This document shows positions 1 through 6,079 of a DNA stretch of 6,825 bases, piece by piece. Location of the stretch: NCBI GenBank assembly GCA_021814735.1, contig JAKAHX010000084.1, positions 1-6,825 of the forward strand, written 5' to 3'. The first letter of the stretch is position 1. The number at the start of each line of letters is the position of its first letter. The notes beneath the pieces were generated by a model, which ran no database searches, had not been told where the DNA came from, and saw nothing but the letters and a program-made list of their open reading frames with translations. The stretch comes from Chloroflexota bacterium (GTDB lineage Bacteria > Chloroflexota > Limnocylindria > Limnocylindrales > CSP1-4). The translations under genes were made by a program, and so were the position numbers.

Positions 1-90
1 TTCGTCCGGCCCCGTCCCTTCCGGGTCGGCCTCGGGGCGCTCGTCAGCCTGGCTGGCCTCGCCGCCGTGCTCGAGACGCTCGTCGGCTGA
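1..90 (+). CDS. 3' end of an unidentified protein with a hydrophobic C-terminus (partial)
   Basis: Frame 1 is open from the left edge to a TGA at 88-90. It encodes 29 residues that end RVGLGALVSLAGLAAVLETLVG. About 27 of the 29 sense codons end in G or C, as in the certain genes of this window, so this is probably the real tail of a gene that starts outside. The last 20 or so residues are hydrophobic (L, A, V, G) and could form one membrane-spanning helix, preceded by a basic, proline-rich stretch (RPRP). That order would fit an integral membrane protein with a C-terminal helix. The fragment is too short to assign a family. A chance open frame is the alternative, since high-GC DNA gives many of them. 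Confidence 0.5.
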   Translation, partial: FVRPRPFRVGLGALVSLAGLAAVLETLVG

Positions 91-263
91 ACTGGCGGCC
101 GGCCGGTGTGCCGCGCAGGAGCCGCCCGCGGAGCCCATCCGGCAGCCGTGCCCCGGGGAGCATGGGCCACTCACGGTGGTTGGGTCGCGGTGGACAGGCG
201 CCCTGGCGCGCCGAGCTCCATCGGCCCGCGGGGATGCGGCCACGCCACTTGCCGCGGCCCGGC

Positions 264-286
264 CGCCGGGGCGCGCTTCCCCGGTG
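264..286 (-). terminator. Candidate stem-loop downstream of the GNAT-like gene
   Basis: CCGGGG at 266-271 and CCCCGG at 279-284 form a perfect 6-bp GC stem with a 7-nt loop. One further C-G pair (264/286) follows a mismatch on the - strand. It lies about 20 nt past the - strand stop codon at 305, inside the gene-poor stretch 91-304. No T-run follows in the direction of transcription, so it is not a classical intrinsic terminator. GC-rich hairpins also arise by chance at this base composition. Confidence 0.28.
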
Positions 287-304
287 ACGCACCCAGGCAG
301 CATC

Positions 305-1159
305 TCAGCGATGCGACAACGTTCGCCCCAGGCGTCGCCCCAGCCGGCCCAGCGCGGCACGCCCGGTTGCGCCGATGGATCCGGCCGTGCCCCGCTGGCC
401 GCTCGCGCGCAGCGCGGCCTCGACCAGCTGGGCCCGCTCGGCCAGCCGCGTCGCGTCGGAGCCGTCTCCCAGCACCCAGGTCACCCGGTACGGCGCGAAG
501 CCCATCTGCTCCTTGAAGAAGCGCAGCCCGTCGGTCCCCGACGCGTGCAGGTTGTACATCGCGTAACGGAGGCCGGCGCTCGCCATCAGGTCCCGCACCG
601 ACTCGGCGACAAGCAGGACCATGATCCCGGACTTCATGTGCTCGCCGTGGCCGAGCAGCGTCGAGAAGAGGCACATCTCGCCGATCACGTAGACCCAGGC
701 GTAGGCATAGAGGTGGCCGTCCCGGAGCACCCCGTACTGCCGCAGGGCGTGGCGCGGGCAACCAAAGTCCGGCAACGGGCCCTGGGGCGCTGGTCGGAGC
801 CGGTACGCGTCGCTCATGGGACGGCCCTGGCGCTCGGGCAGGGAGGTGTTGATGGCGAAGATGTCGTCGAGGTACGCGTCGCGCTCGATCTGCGCGAAGG
901 TGTACCCCTCGCGAGCCGCGCGCCGTGCTCGCTGACGCATCCAGTAGGCGTGCGGCGAGTTCCAGTACTCGTCGAACGTGGGCGGGGTCACGAGGATGGA
1001 GCAGCCGTCCTCGTAGCGACCGACACGCGGATCACGCGGACTCGGCGCGGTGAACTGCGCCCAGAATCGATCCGGATAGGCGGTGCAGTGCGGGTCGGGG
1101 GTGTCGCCGCGCAGGAAGCTGATGCTGAGGGGTGGGTAGGCTGCCATCGGGGTTGCCAT
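305..1159 (-). CDS. GNAT-like N-acyltransferase of unassigned subfamily
   Basis: The predicted protein has 284 residues and shows no signal peptide or membrane segment. The C-terminal half looks like a GNAT (GCN5-type) fold: a strand-rich stretch at about 142-170 (YGVLRDGHLYAYAWVYVIGE), a helix around 180-195, then GLRFFKEQMGFAPYRV (211-226), which matches the usual 'G...FF...GF' end of that fold. Residues 100-120 hold a polar block (INTSLPERQGRPMSDAYR) that reads like a conserved motif of a narrower family. The N-terminal 100 residues are rich in aromatics and Arg. The last 30 form a basic Gly/Arg/Leu tail that could be an amphipathic helix. GNAT enzymes transfer an acyl group from acyl-CoA to an amine; the substrate here is unknown. 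The neighbouring deacetylase hints at an amino sugar or surface glycan. A second in-frame ATG at 1147 would give 280 residues and may be the real start, because the first ATG overlaps a possible -10 element. A FemAB-like acyltransferase is an alternative fold. Confidence 0.75.
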   Translation of the reverse strand: MATPMAAYPPLSISFLRGDTPDPHCTAYPDRFWAQFTAPSPRDPRVGRYEDGCSILVTPPTFDEYWNSPHAYWMRQRARRAAREGYTFAQIERDAYLDDIFAINTSLPERQGRPMSDAYRLRPAPQGPLPDFGCPRHALRQYGVLRDGHLYAYAWVYVIGEMCLFSTLLGHGEHMKSGIMVLLVAESVRDLMASAGLRYAMYNLHASGTDGLRFFKEQMGFAPYRVTWVLGDGSDATRLAERAQLVEAALRASGQRGTAGSIGATGRAALGRLGRRLGRTLSHR

Positions 1160-1210
1160 GCTACCGTACCCCGGTTGCGCCCCACGGTGCCGGGGCCTGC
1201 AGGAGACAGC
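1160..1210. promoter_or_regulatory. Compact divergent promoter region between the acyltransferase and the deacetylase
   Basis: Only 51 bp separate the two divergent start codons, so both promoters must lie here or inside the coding 5' ends. On the + strand TACCGT (1162-1167) fits a TAnnnT-type -10 element and would leave a leader of about 35-40 nt. The same bases read on the - strand give TACGGT, and TAGCAT at 1163-1158 is another -10-like hexamer. AGGAG at 1201-1205 lies 5 nt before the deacetylase ATG and is a good ribosome binding site. No convincing -35 element is visible on either strand. Confidence 0.4.
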
Positions 1211-2197
1211 ATGGCCGAACGAGAGGCAGGCCGGGCGTCGCGTGTCGCTGGGCGTGCAGTGACGCCCCCAGGTACCCGAGCACCCGGCCTGGTGCGACGC
1301 GCGCTGGCGCGCGTCACCGGGGAAATCCAGCGTGACGGGATCCGGCGCGCCGTGCTCGACGACCGTCGCCGGGTGCTCTCCCGTCGTCGCGCGTTCGGGC
1401 CGGGCGATCTCGCGGCCCTCGATGCGATTCTCAGGGGCGCCGACCAGGTCATCCCGGTGCGCGAGTACGTGGCGCTACCGCCCGAGGCGCACTCGCCCCG
1501 GCTGGTGGTGCTGCGCCACGACACCGACAGCGACATCGAGGGCGCCGTCCGGTTCGCCGAGTGGGAGGCGGCCCGCGGCTACCGTGCCACGTACTACGTG
1601 CTCCACACGGACTGGTACTACCGCGCCAGACCGGGCGGTCCCCCGTCCCGTTTCGTGCTGCGCGCCCTGGCACGCATCCGCGAGCTGGGCCACGAGATCG
1701 GGCTGCACAACAACGCGATCACTGCCGCGCTGCGCACCGGCCGCGACCCGGTCGAGGTCCTTGCCGAGGAGCTTCGGTACCTGCGACAGGCGGGGTTCGA
1801 GATCACCGGCACTTCGGCGCACGGAGACGCGCTCTGCCGGGCCCTGGGCTACAACAACGGCGAGGTCTTCCTCGAAGCGCCCAGGCCGCAGCATGGGTCC
1901 CCGGTGCGCACGATCGTCGGCCAGGAACCTCGGACGGGGCGCCCGCTGCGCTGCGACCTGAAGCCGGTGCCCATGGCATCCCTGGGGCTCGACTACGAGG
2001 CCAACTTCGTGCAGAACCGCTACTACCTGACGGACTCTCACGGGCACTGGAACCGTCCCCTGGACGTGGCTGCGCAGGAGTTCGCGCGCCGCGACGCGGC
2101 GCTGGTGTTTCTGATCCATCCCGCGTGGTGGGCGTTTGCCGGCGAGCCGCTGATGGCACGGGCAGACGCACCGACCGGTCCGGCGCCCGGGCGCTGA
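1211..2197 (+). CDS. NodB/polysaccharide-deacetylase-like protein
   Basis: The predicted protein has 328 residues. It carries an arrangement typical of the carbohydrate esterase 4/NodB fold: RHDTDSD at 102-108, with the Asp pair that in the family supplies the catalytic base and a metal ligand; GHEIGLHN at 160-167, where H161 and H165 form the H-x3-H metal motif; SAHGD at 202-206; and LIHPAWW at 301-307, where H303 suits the C-terminal catalytic His. Known members remove N- or O-acetyl groups from chitooligosaccharides, peptidoglycan or exopolysaccharide using a divalent metal. The substrate here cannot be read from sequence. No signal peptide is evident: the N-terminus is Arg-rich and charged (about 1-60), so the protein may be cytoplasmic and act on a glycan precursor. 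The ATG at 1211 is chosen because AGGAG precedes it by 5 nt. The frame stays open far upstream, but that part runs antisense to the acyltransferase. The gene converges on upp across 42 bp with no clear terminator. Confidence 0.85.
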   Translation: MAEREAGRASRVAGRAVTPPGTRAPGLVRRALARVTGEIQRDGIRRAVLDDRRRVLSRRRAFGPGDLAALDAILRGADQVIPVREYVALPPEAHSPRLVVLRHDTDSDIEGAVRFAEWEAARGYRATYYVLHTDWYYRARPGGPPSRFVLRALARIRELGHEIGLHNNAITAALRTGRDPVEVLAEELRYLRQAGFEITGTSAHGDALCRALGYNNGEVFLEAPRPQHGSPVRTIVGQEPRTGRPLRCDLKPVPMASLGLDYEANFVQNRYYLTDSHGHWNRPLDVAAQEFARRDAALVFLIHPAWWAFAGEPLMARADAPTGPAPGR

Positions 2198-2239
2198 CTC
2201 CCGGCCCCGGGGTGCGCGGCGCGCGCGCTCTCTCTCGAC

Positions 2240-2923
2240 CTACCCGGCCCGACCGGTCCCGAACTGGCGGTCGCCGGCGTCGCCGAGGCCGGGGAGGATG
2301 TAGCCGCGCTCGTTGAGCTGGCGGTCGAGCGCCGCGCAGTGGATCGAGACGTCCGGGTGTGCCTCGGTGACCGCGCGGAGCCCCTCCGGCGCCGCGATCA
2401 GGTTCACCAGCTTGATCCGGACGGCGCCCCAGCGCTTTAGGACCTCGATCGCCGCTGTGGCCGACCCCCCGGTCGCCAGCATGGGGTCCAGGATGAGGCA
2501 CAGGTCCACGGTCGCCGAGTCAGGCAGCTTGTTGTAGTACTCGACCGGCCGGAGGGTCCGCTCGTCGCGGAAGAGCCCCAGGTGCCAGACCTGCGCGGTG
2601 GGCATCAGCTCGAGCATCGCATCGACCATGCCGAGGCCGGCGCGCAGGATGGGCACCAGGCCGATCCGGTCGGCCAGCTCGGCGCCCACGGTCTCCTCCA
2701 TGGGCGTCTGCACCGGCACCTCGTGGAGCCGCGCGTCGGCCAGCGCCTCGTAGCCCACGAGCCAGCTGATCTCGCGCACGAGCTCGCGGAACTTCTTGGG
2801 CTCGGTGCGGACGTCGCGCAGCAGCGCGAGCTTGTGGAGGATGGCCGGATGGTGCGAGACATGCACCGTGGGCGGGAGCCATCCGGCGTCGCCGGCTGCG
2901 GGGGAGGGCACGGGACCGGGCAT
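2240..2923 (-). CDS. upp: Uracil phosphoribosyltransferase
   Basis: This enzyme salvages uracil by joining it to PRPP to give UMP and pyrophosphate in the cytoplasm. The 227-residue protein has the family's main blocks in order: [14 protein letters not shown] (24-37), TPMEETVG (73-80), [14 protein letters not shown] (91-104), [21 protein letters not shown] (114-134), the PRPP-binding loop [13 protein letters not shown] (143-155), and the C-terminal uracil-binding segment [16 protein letters not shown] (207-222). Bacterial Upp is usually about 208-210 residues, so this one carries some 15-20 extra residues at the N-terminus, rich in Pro, Gly and Ala. The ATG at 2923 is preferred because AGGAG (2935-2931) lies 7 nt upstream of it. 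An in-frame ATG at 2929 sits only 1 nt from that motif. The gene stands alone, divergent from the asparaginase. Confidence 0.96.
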   Translation of the reverse strand: MPGPVPSPAAGDAGWLPPTVHVSHHPAILHKLALLRDVRTEPKKFRELVREISWLVGYEALADARLHEVPVQTPMEETVGAELADRIGLVPILRAGLGMVDAMLELMPTAQVWHLGLFRDERTLRPVEYYNKLPDSATVDLCLILDPMLATGGSATAAIEVLKRWGAVRIKLVNLIAAPEGLRAVTEAHPDVSIHCAALDRQLNERGYILPGLGDAGDRQFGTGRAG

Positions 2924-2930
2924 GCGCATG

Positions 2931-2967
2931 CTCCTGTCGATCGCTCGGGGAGACGTGGCCGATCGTA
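2931..2967 (-). promoter_or_regulatory. Candidate upp promoter (-10) and ribosome binding site
   Basis: Read on the - strand, TACGAT (2967-2962) resembles a TAnnnT -10 hexamer and would start transcription near 2955, giving a leader of about 30 nt. AGGAG (2935-2931) then lies 7 nt before the ATG at 2923, ideal for ribosome binding, and this decides the start call. No clear -35 hexamer is seen. The promoter part is inference from motif shape and position. Confidence 0.45.
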
Positions 2968-3091
2968 GCATCCGGCGGCAGGTCGCGGGGCCTGCGCGAA
3001 GCGGGCGGCGTGGGCCGCGGGATGTCCGAGGACTGCACCGCCGGGGCACCCGCACTCCGTGATCTCCTCGGTGTCCGGCGCGTGGCTGCGA

Positions 3092-3109
3092 CCGGCCATG
3101 CCATGCCGG
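3092..3109. other. Short inverted repeat in the upp-asparaginase gap
   Basis: CCGGC (3092-3096) and GCCGG (3105-3109) flank the 8-nt loop CATGCCAT, which carries part of a tandem CATGC repeat. It sits about 45 bp upstream of the proposed asparaginase -10 element, in a 244-bp divergent non-coding region (2924-3167) that otherwise shows only the two promoters. It could be an operator or a chance GC-rich repeat. I cannot tell which. Confidence 0.2.
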
Positions 3110-3152
3110 CAGCCCCCGGGCGGGAGCGACCGGCAGGGTGCCTCGGACGCGC

Positions 3153-3158
3153 TACCAT
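3153..3158 (+). promoter_or_regulatory. Candidate -10 element of a leaderless asparaginase promoter
   Basis: TACCAT fits the TAnnnT -10 pattern and ends 9 nt before the ATG at 3168, which would put transcription start at or within about 3 nt of the start codon. The only purine-rich motif, GGAG at 3163-3166, is 1 nt from the ATG and too close to act as a Shine-Dalgarno site. The same hexamer occurs in the same setting upstream of gltX. No -35 element is evident. Confidence 0.5.
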
Positions 3159-3167
3159 CGCCGGAGC

Positions 3168-4337
3168 ATGCCAGGACGTCGATCCTCCACGACGCTGCCC
3201 ACTCCGCCTGCTCCGGGTCCGAGCCCCGACCATGCGCGGACGCCGTCCGCCCGCTGGCCCCGCGGCGCCGCGCCGCCGGTCCTCGTGGAGGTTCGCCGGG
3301 GCGGCGTCACCGAGAGCCGGCACCGCGGGCACGTCGTCCAGGTCGGCGCGGACGGTGCAATCGAGCGCGTGATCGGCGATCCCCAGGTGGTGGTGTCGCT
3401 CCGCTCCGCTGCCAAACCCCTGGGGCTTGCCGCGTTCGTGGAGGCGGGCCTGGCGGACGCATTCGAGCTGTCCGCGCCGGAGCTGGCGGTGCTGGCGGCC
3501 TCGCACTCGGGCGAGGACCTGCACGTGCGGACGATCCAGGCGATGCTCCGCCGGGCTGGCGTCAGCCAGTCGCTGCTCGGGTGCGGCACGGAGAACGCGC
3601 CGCTCGACCAGGTGACGGCCCAGCGGCTGGCCAGGGACGGCGAGCGTCCCGGCCCCATCCGGCACCAGTGCTCGGGGCAGCATGCGTCGTTCCTGCTGTT
3701 CGCCAAGCACGCCGGATGGCCGCTCGAGGAGTACTGGCTCCCGGAGCACCCCACGCAGGTCGCCTTCCGGGACGCGCTGGCACGGGTGCTGCGGAGACGG
3801 CCGGAGGACCTCGTCACCTCGGTGGACGCCTGCGGGATCCCCACCTACCACGTGCCGCTGGTCGAGGTGGCCCGGGCGTACGCGCTGCTGGCCGACCCGG
3901 CCGGCGTCGCCAGCGACCCGGGGACCCGCTCGCTCGTGCCGGCGCTGACCCGCATCCGGGACGCCATGATCGCGGCACCGGATCTGGTGGCGGGCCCGCG
4001 GGAGCGGTTCGACACCGCGCTCATGCGTACGCTGCCCGGTCGCGTGGTCGCCAAGGGGGGCGCGGAGGCGCTGCAGGGGGTCTCGCTGCTCTCCCGCACG
4101 ATGTCGGGCCGATCGGGCGCCTCGGGGCTGGCGGTCAAGATCGACGACGGCGACGGGCGCGGGCGCGCGCGGCCTGCGGTCACCGTCGAGGCGCTGCGGC
4201 AGATCGGCGTGCTGGGCGAGGCCGAGCTGGCCCGCCTGGCCGCCTACCACCGACCGCCGCTGCACGACCCGCGGGGGGTGGTGGTGGGCGAGGTGGTCCC
4301 CTCCTTCGAGCTGGCGCCGCTCTCCGAGCTGCGCTGA
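3168..4337 (+). CDS. L-asparaginase, asparaginase II (Rhizobium etli type) family
   Basis: The predicted cytoplasmic enzyme has 389 residues and would hydrolyse L-asparagine to aspartate and ammonia. It belongs to the asparaginase II family (Pfam Asparaginase_II), which is unrelated to E. coli AnsA/AnsB. Family blocks in order are: VLVEVRRGGVTESRHRGHVV (38-57), SLRSAAKP (77-84), AASHSGED (110-117), CSGQHASFLLFAKHAGWPLE (168-187), PEHPTQ (192-197), VDACGIPTYHVPL (219-231) and VVAKGGAEA (293-301). From memory of the R. etli enzyme, S80/K83 and S112/K296 would correspond to its two Ser-Lys active-site pairs, and C168 and C222 to its zinc-binding Cys residues. The third ligand, a Lys in CSGK, is Gln171 here (codon CAG). 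The ATG at 3168 is chosen because a -10-like element lies just upstream. The 37 Pro/Arg-rich residues before the first family block are unusual, so a downstream start such as a GTG inside the VLVEV segment remains possible. Confidence 0.92.
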   Translation: MPGRRSSTTLPTPPAPGPSPDHARTPSARWPRGAAPPVLVEVRRGGVTESRHRGHVVQVGADGAIERVIGDPQVVVSLRSAAKPLGLAAFVEAGLADAFELSAPELAVLAASHSGEDLHVRTIQAMLRRAGVSQSLLGCGTENAPLDQVTAQRLARDGERPGPIRHQCSGQHASFLLFAKHAGWPLEEYWLPEHPTQVAFRDALARVLRRRPEDLVTSVDACGIPTYHVPLVEVARAYALLADPAGVASDPGTRSLVPALTRIRDAMIAAPDLVAGPRERFDTALMRTLPGRVVAKGGAEALQGVSLLSRTMSGRSGASGLAVKIDDGDGRGRARPAVTVEALRQIGVLGEAELARLAAYHRPPLHDPRGVVVGEVVPSFELAPLSELR

Positions 4338-4344
4338 GTCGTCG

Positions 4345-4359
4345 CGCGGGCGGCCCGCG
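4345..4359 (+). terminator. Candidate hairpin after the asparaginase gene
   Basis: CGCGGG (4345-4350) and CCCGCG (4354-4359) form a perfect 6-bp all-GC stem with a 3-nt loop, starting 8 nt after the asparaginase TGA. Its position suits termination or 3'-end protection. No T-run follows, so intrinsic termination in the textbook sense is not supported. Confidence 0.35.
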
Positions 4360-4410
4360 GCATCCGGCGGACGAGCTCCACCGGCGTTCGACGCTCCGGC
4401 CGGCGTGATC

Positions 4411-4427
4411 CCGGCGCCGTTCGCCGG
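4411..4427 (+). other. Second hairpin in the asparaginase-gltX gap
   Basis: CCGGCG (4411-4416) and CGCCGG (4422-4427) form a perfect 6-bp stem around the loop CCGTT. A smaller stem (GCGT/ACGC, 4384-4394) lies just before it. The hairpin is about 45 bp upstream of the gltX -10 element, so if the gltX transcript is leaderless it is not part of that mRNA. It could instead end read-through from the asparaginase gene. It may equally be a by-product of high GC content. Confidence 0.25.
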
Positions 4428-4473
4428 CGGGTGCTGCCGTTGGGGCCCGCCTGCCCGGCGTCCACCCGGGCGG

Positions 4474-4479
4474 TACCAT
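4474..4479 (+). promoter_or_regulatory. Candidate -10 element of a leaderless gltX promoter
   Basis: TACCAT lies exactly 7 nt before the GTG start at 4487, the spacing expected between a -10 element and +1, so the transcript would begin at the start codon. CTGCCC at 4451-4456 is at the standard 17-bp spacing but matches the -35 consensus TTGACA at only 3 of 6 positions. No Shine-Dalgarno motif precedes the GTG, which supports a leaderless reading. Confidence 0.6.
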
Positions 4480-4486
4480 CGGTGCC

Positions 4487-6001
4487 GTGACCGTTCGCTG
4501 CCGCATCGCCCCCAGTCCCACCGGCCCCCTGCACATCGGGACCGCCAGGACCGCGCTCTACAACTTCCTCTTCGCCCGCCACGAGGGCGGCACCTTCGTG
4601 CTCCGGTTGGAGGACACCGACGTGGCCCGCTCCACGGTCGCCTACGAGCGCGACATCCTGGAGGGGCTCCACTGGCTGGGGCTGGCCTGGGACGAGGGCC
4701 CGGAGGTGGCCGGGCAGCCGGCCCGCGGCCCCTTCGCGCCGTACCGGCAGATGGATCGGCTGCCGCTCTACCGCGAGGCCGCGGACCGCCTCTTGGCCAG
4801 GGACCTGGCGTACCCCTGCTATTGCACGAGGGAAGAGCTCGACGCGGACCGGGCCGCGCAGGAGGCGAGCGGCCAGCCGCCCCGGTACGTCGGGCGCTGC
4901 GCACACCTGACGGCGGAGCAGCGGCGCGCCCGAGAGGCGGAGGGGCGCCGGCCGGCGATCCGGTTCCGGATCCCGCCCGGCGTGGTGGCGTTCGACGACC
5001 TGGTGCGCGGGCACGTGGAGATCGACACCGACGCGCTCGGGGGCGACCTGGTGATCGTGCGCTCGGACGGGACGCCGCTCTACCACTTCACGGTGGTGGT
5101 CGACGACGCGGAGATGGCGATGACGCACGTGATCCGGGGCGAGGACCACCTCTCCAACACCCCGAAGCACATCCTGCTGTTCCGCGCCCTCGGAGCGCCG
5201 GTTCCCGCCTTCGCCCACCTGCCGCTGATCCTCAACCCGGACCGCACCAAGATGAGCAAGCGCAAATCGCAGACCGCGGTCGCGGACTACCGGGCGGAGG
5301 GCTTCGTTCCCGAGGCGATGGTCAACTTCCTGGCCCTCCTGGGCTGGGCAAGCGGCACGGAGGACGAGATCTTCTCGCTCGACGAGCTGATCGAGCGCTT
5401 CGACCTGTCCCGGGTGCACTCGGGCGGTGCCGTCTTCGACCGAGATCGCCTCGAGTGGCTGAACGGCCAGTGGATCCGCCGGCTCTCCGCGGAGGATCTC
5501 GCCGAGCGGCTGGTCCCCTTCCTGGCGGCGCACCTCGAGAGGCGCCGCGCGGCCGGCGACGTGCTGATCCGCGAGCCGGGCGCCGACGACCTGCGGCCGC
5601 TGATCCCGCTGGTCCAGGAGCGCCTGCCGGTCCTCGGCGCGATCGGCCCGCTGGTGGACTTCCTGTTCGTGGAGCCGCTGCGGGTGGATCCCGCGACGCT
5701 GGTGCCGAAGCGCTGGGACGCTGGCACCACGGTGACCGCCCTGGATGCCGCGCGCGACGTGATCGCCGGGCAGGGACGGGTCAGTTTCGAGGCGGACGAA
5801 CTGGAGGGCCCGCTGCGCGACCTGGCGAGCGCCCGCGGCTGGAGGGCGGGCGACCTGTTCATGGCGATCCGGGTCGCGATCACGGGCCGCACGGCGACGC
5901 CGCCGCTCTTCGACACGATGGTGGCGCTTGGACGGGCCCGCACCCTGGAGCGGCTCGAGGCGGCGGCGGGGCTGCTCCGCGGGGGCCCGGCCGGCACCTG
6001 A
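4487..6001 (+). CDS. gltX: Glutamyl-tRNA synthetase
   Basis: This cytoplasmic class I synthetase attaches glutamate to tRNA-Glu. The 504-residue protein is full length for the family. It has the HIGH-type signature in PSPTGPLHIGTART (9-22), LRLEDTDVARS (39-49), an intact zinc motif C111-x-C113-x24-C138-x-H140 with the spacing known from the E. coli enzyme, VIRGEDHLSNTPKHILL (215-231), and the KMSKR loop at 255-259. The C-terminal anticodon-binding region ends with the familiar LFMAIRVAITGRTATPPLFD (457-476). The GTG start at 4487 begins MTVRCRIAPSPTG, the normal family N-terminus, and upstream sequence shows a -10-like hexamer but no ribosome binding site. Whether it also charges tRNA-Gln (non-discriminating type) cannot be judged here; presence of gatCAB or glnS elsewhere would tell. 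It stands apart from the asparaginase by 149 bp and converges on the phosphate permease. Confidence 0.97.
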   Translation: MTVRCRIAPSPTGPLHIGTARTALYNFLFARHEGGTFVLRLEDTDVARSTVAYERDILEGLHWLGLAWDEGPEVAGQPARGPFAPYRQMDRLPLYREAADRLLARDLAYPCYCTREELDADRAAQEASGQPPRYVGRCAHLTAEQRRAREAEGRRPAIRFRIPPGVVAFDDLVRGHVEIDTDALGGDLVIVRSDGTPLYHFTVVVDDAEMAMTHVIRGEDHLSNTPKHILLFRALGAPVPAFAHLPLILNPDRTKMSKRKSQTAVADYRAEGFVPEAMVNFLALLGWASGTEDEIFSLDELIERFDLSRVHSGGAVFDRDRLEWLNGQWIRRLSAEDLAERLVPFLAAHLERRRAAGDVLIREPGADDLRPLIPLVQERLPVLGAIGPLVDFLFVEPLRVDPATLVPKRWDAGTTVTALDAARDVIAGQGRVSFEADELEGPLRDLASARGWRAGDLFMAIRVAITGRTATPPLFDTMVALGRARTLERLEAAAGLLRGGPAGT

Positions 6002-6079
6002 CGTTCCCCGGTCGCGGCGCGGCCCGCCTCCCTCCCAGGATGGCCGGCCACCCTCCCGCGACGGGCGGCCACGGGGCGG
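6002..6079. terminator. Convergent gap with possible bidirectional terminator structure
   Basis: The 78 bp between the stops of gltX and the phosphate permease contain a 7-bp inverted repeat, GTCGCGG (6011-6017) and CCGCGAC (6056-6062), extendable to 9 of 10 pairs. A competing arrangement pairs GGCCG (6042-6046) with CGGCC (6066-6070) around a small CCCG/CGGG hairpin. Neither is followed by a T-run on either strand. A convergent gap is where a two-way terminator is expected, but the sequence support is weak. Confidence 0.22.

Noticed and set aside
91..304. Possible RNA gene or small gene in the 214-bp gap at the left
   Set aside because: I looked for a tRNA TpsiC arm and acceptor pairing and found none. 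The small open frames (for example on the - strand at 44-292) have no ribosome binding site and shadow-like composition. Only GC-rich hairpins are visible.
176..1210. Open reading frame running upstream of the deacetylase start, giving a 673-residue product in total
   Set aside because: The first 345 residues run antisense to the acyltransferase, have no family features and lack a ribosome binding site at the GTG. Motifs begin only after the ATG at 1211, which has AGGAG. Long stop-free shadow frames are expected at this GC content.
2198..2239. Terminator between the convergent deacetylase and upp genes
   Set aside because: CCCCGGGG (2205-2212) is a palindrome with no loop, and the GC-alternating run after it gives no stable unique stem. 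No T-run is present on either strand.
3138..3167. GTG at 3138 as the asparaginase start
   Set aside because: It would place the -10-like TACCAT inside the coding region and add ten residues with no family match. There is no ribosome binding site at proper spacing.
2520..4904. A 794-codon - strand open frame across upp, asparaginase and gltX
   Set aside because: It is antisense to asparaginase and gltX and out of frame with upp. The product is Arg/Pro/Gly-rich low-complexity sequence with no recognisable domain.
4244..5533. A 429-codon - strand open frame opposite gltX
   Set aside because: GltX is certain on the + strand with all signatures in order. The antisense product has no domain and typical shadow composition.
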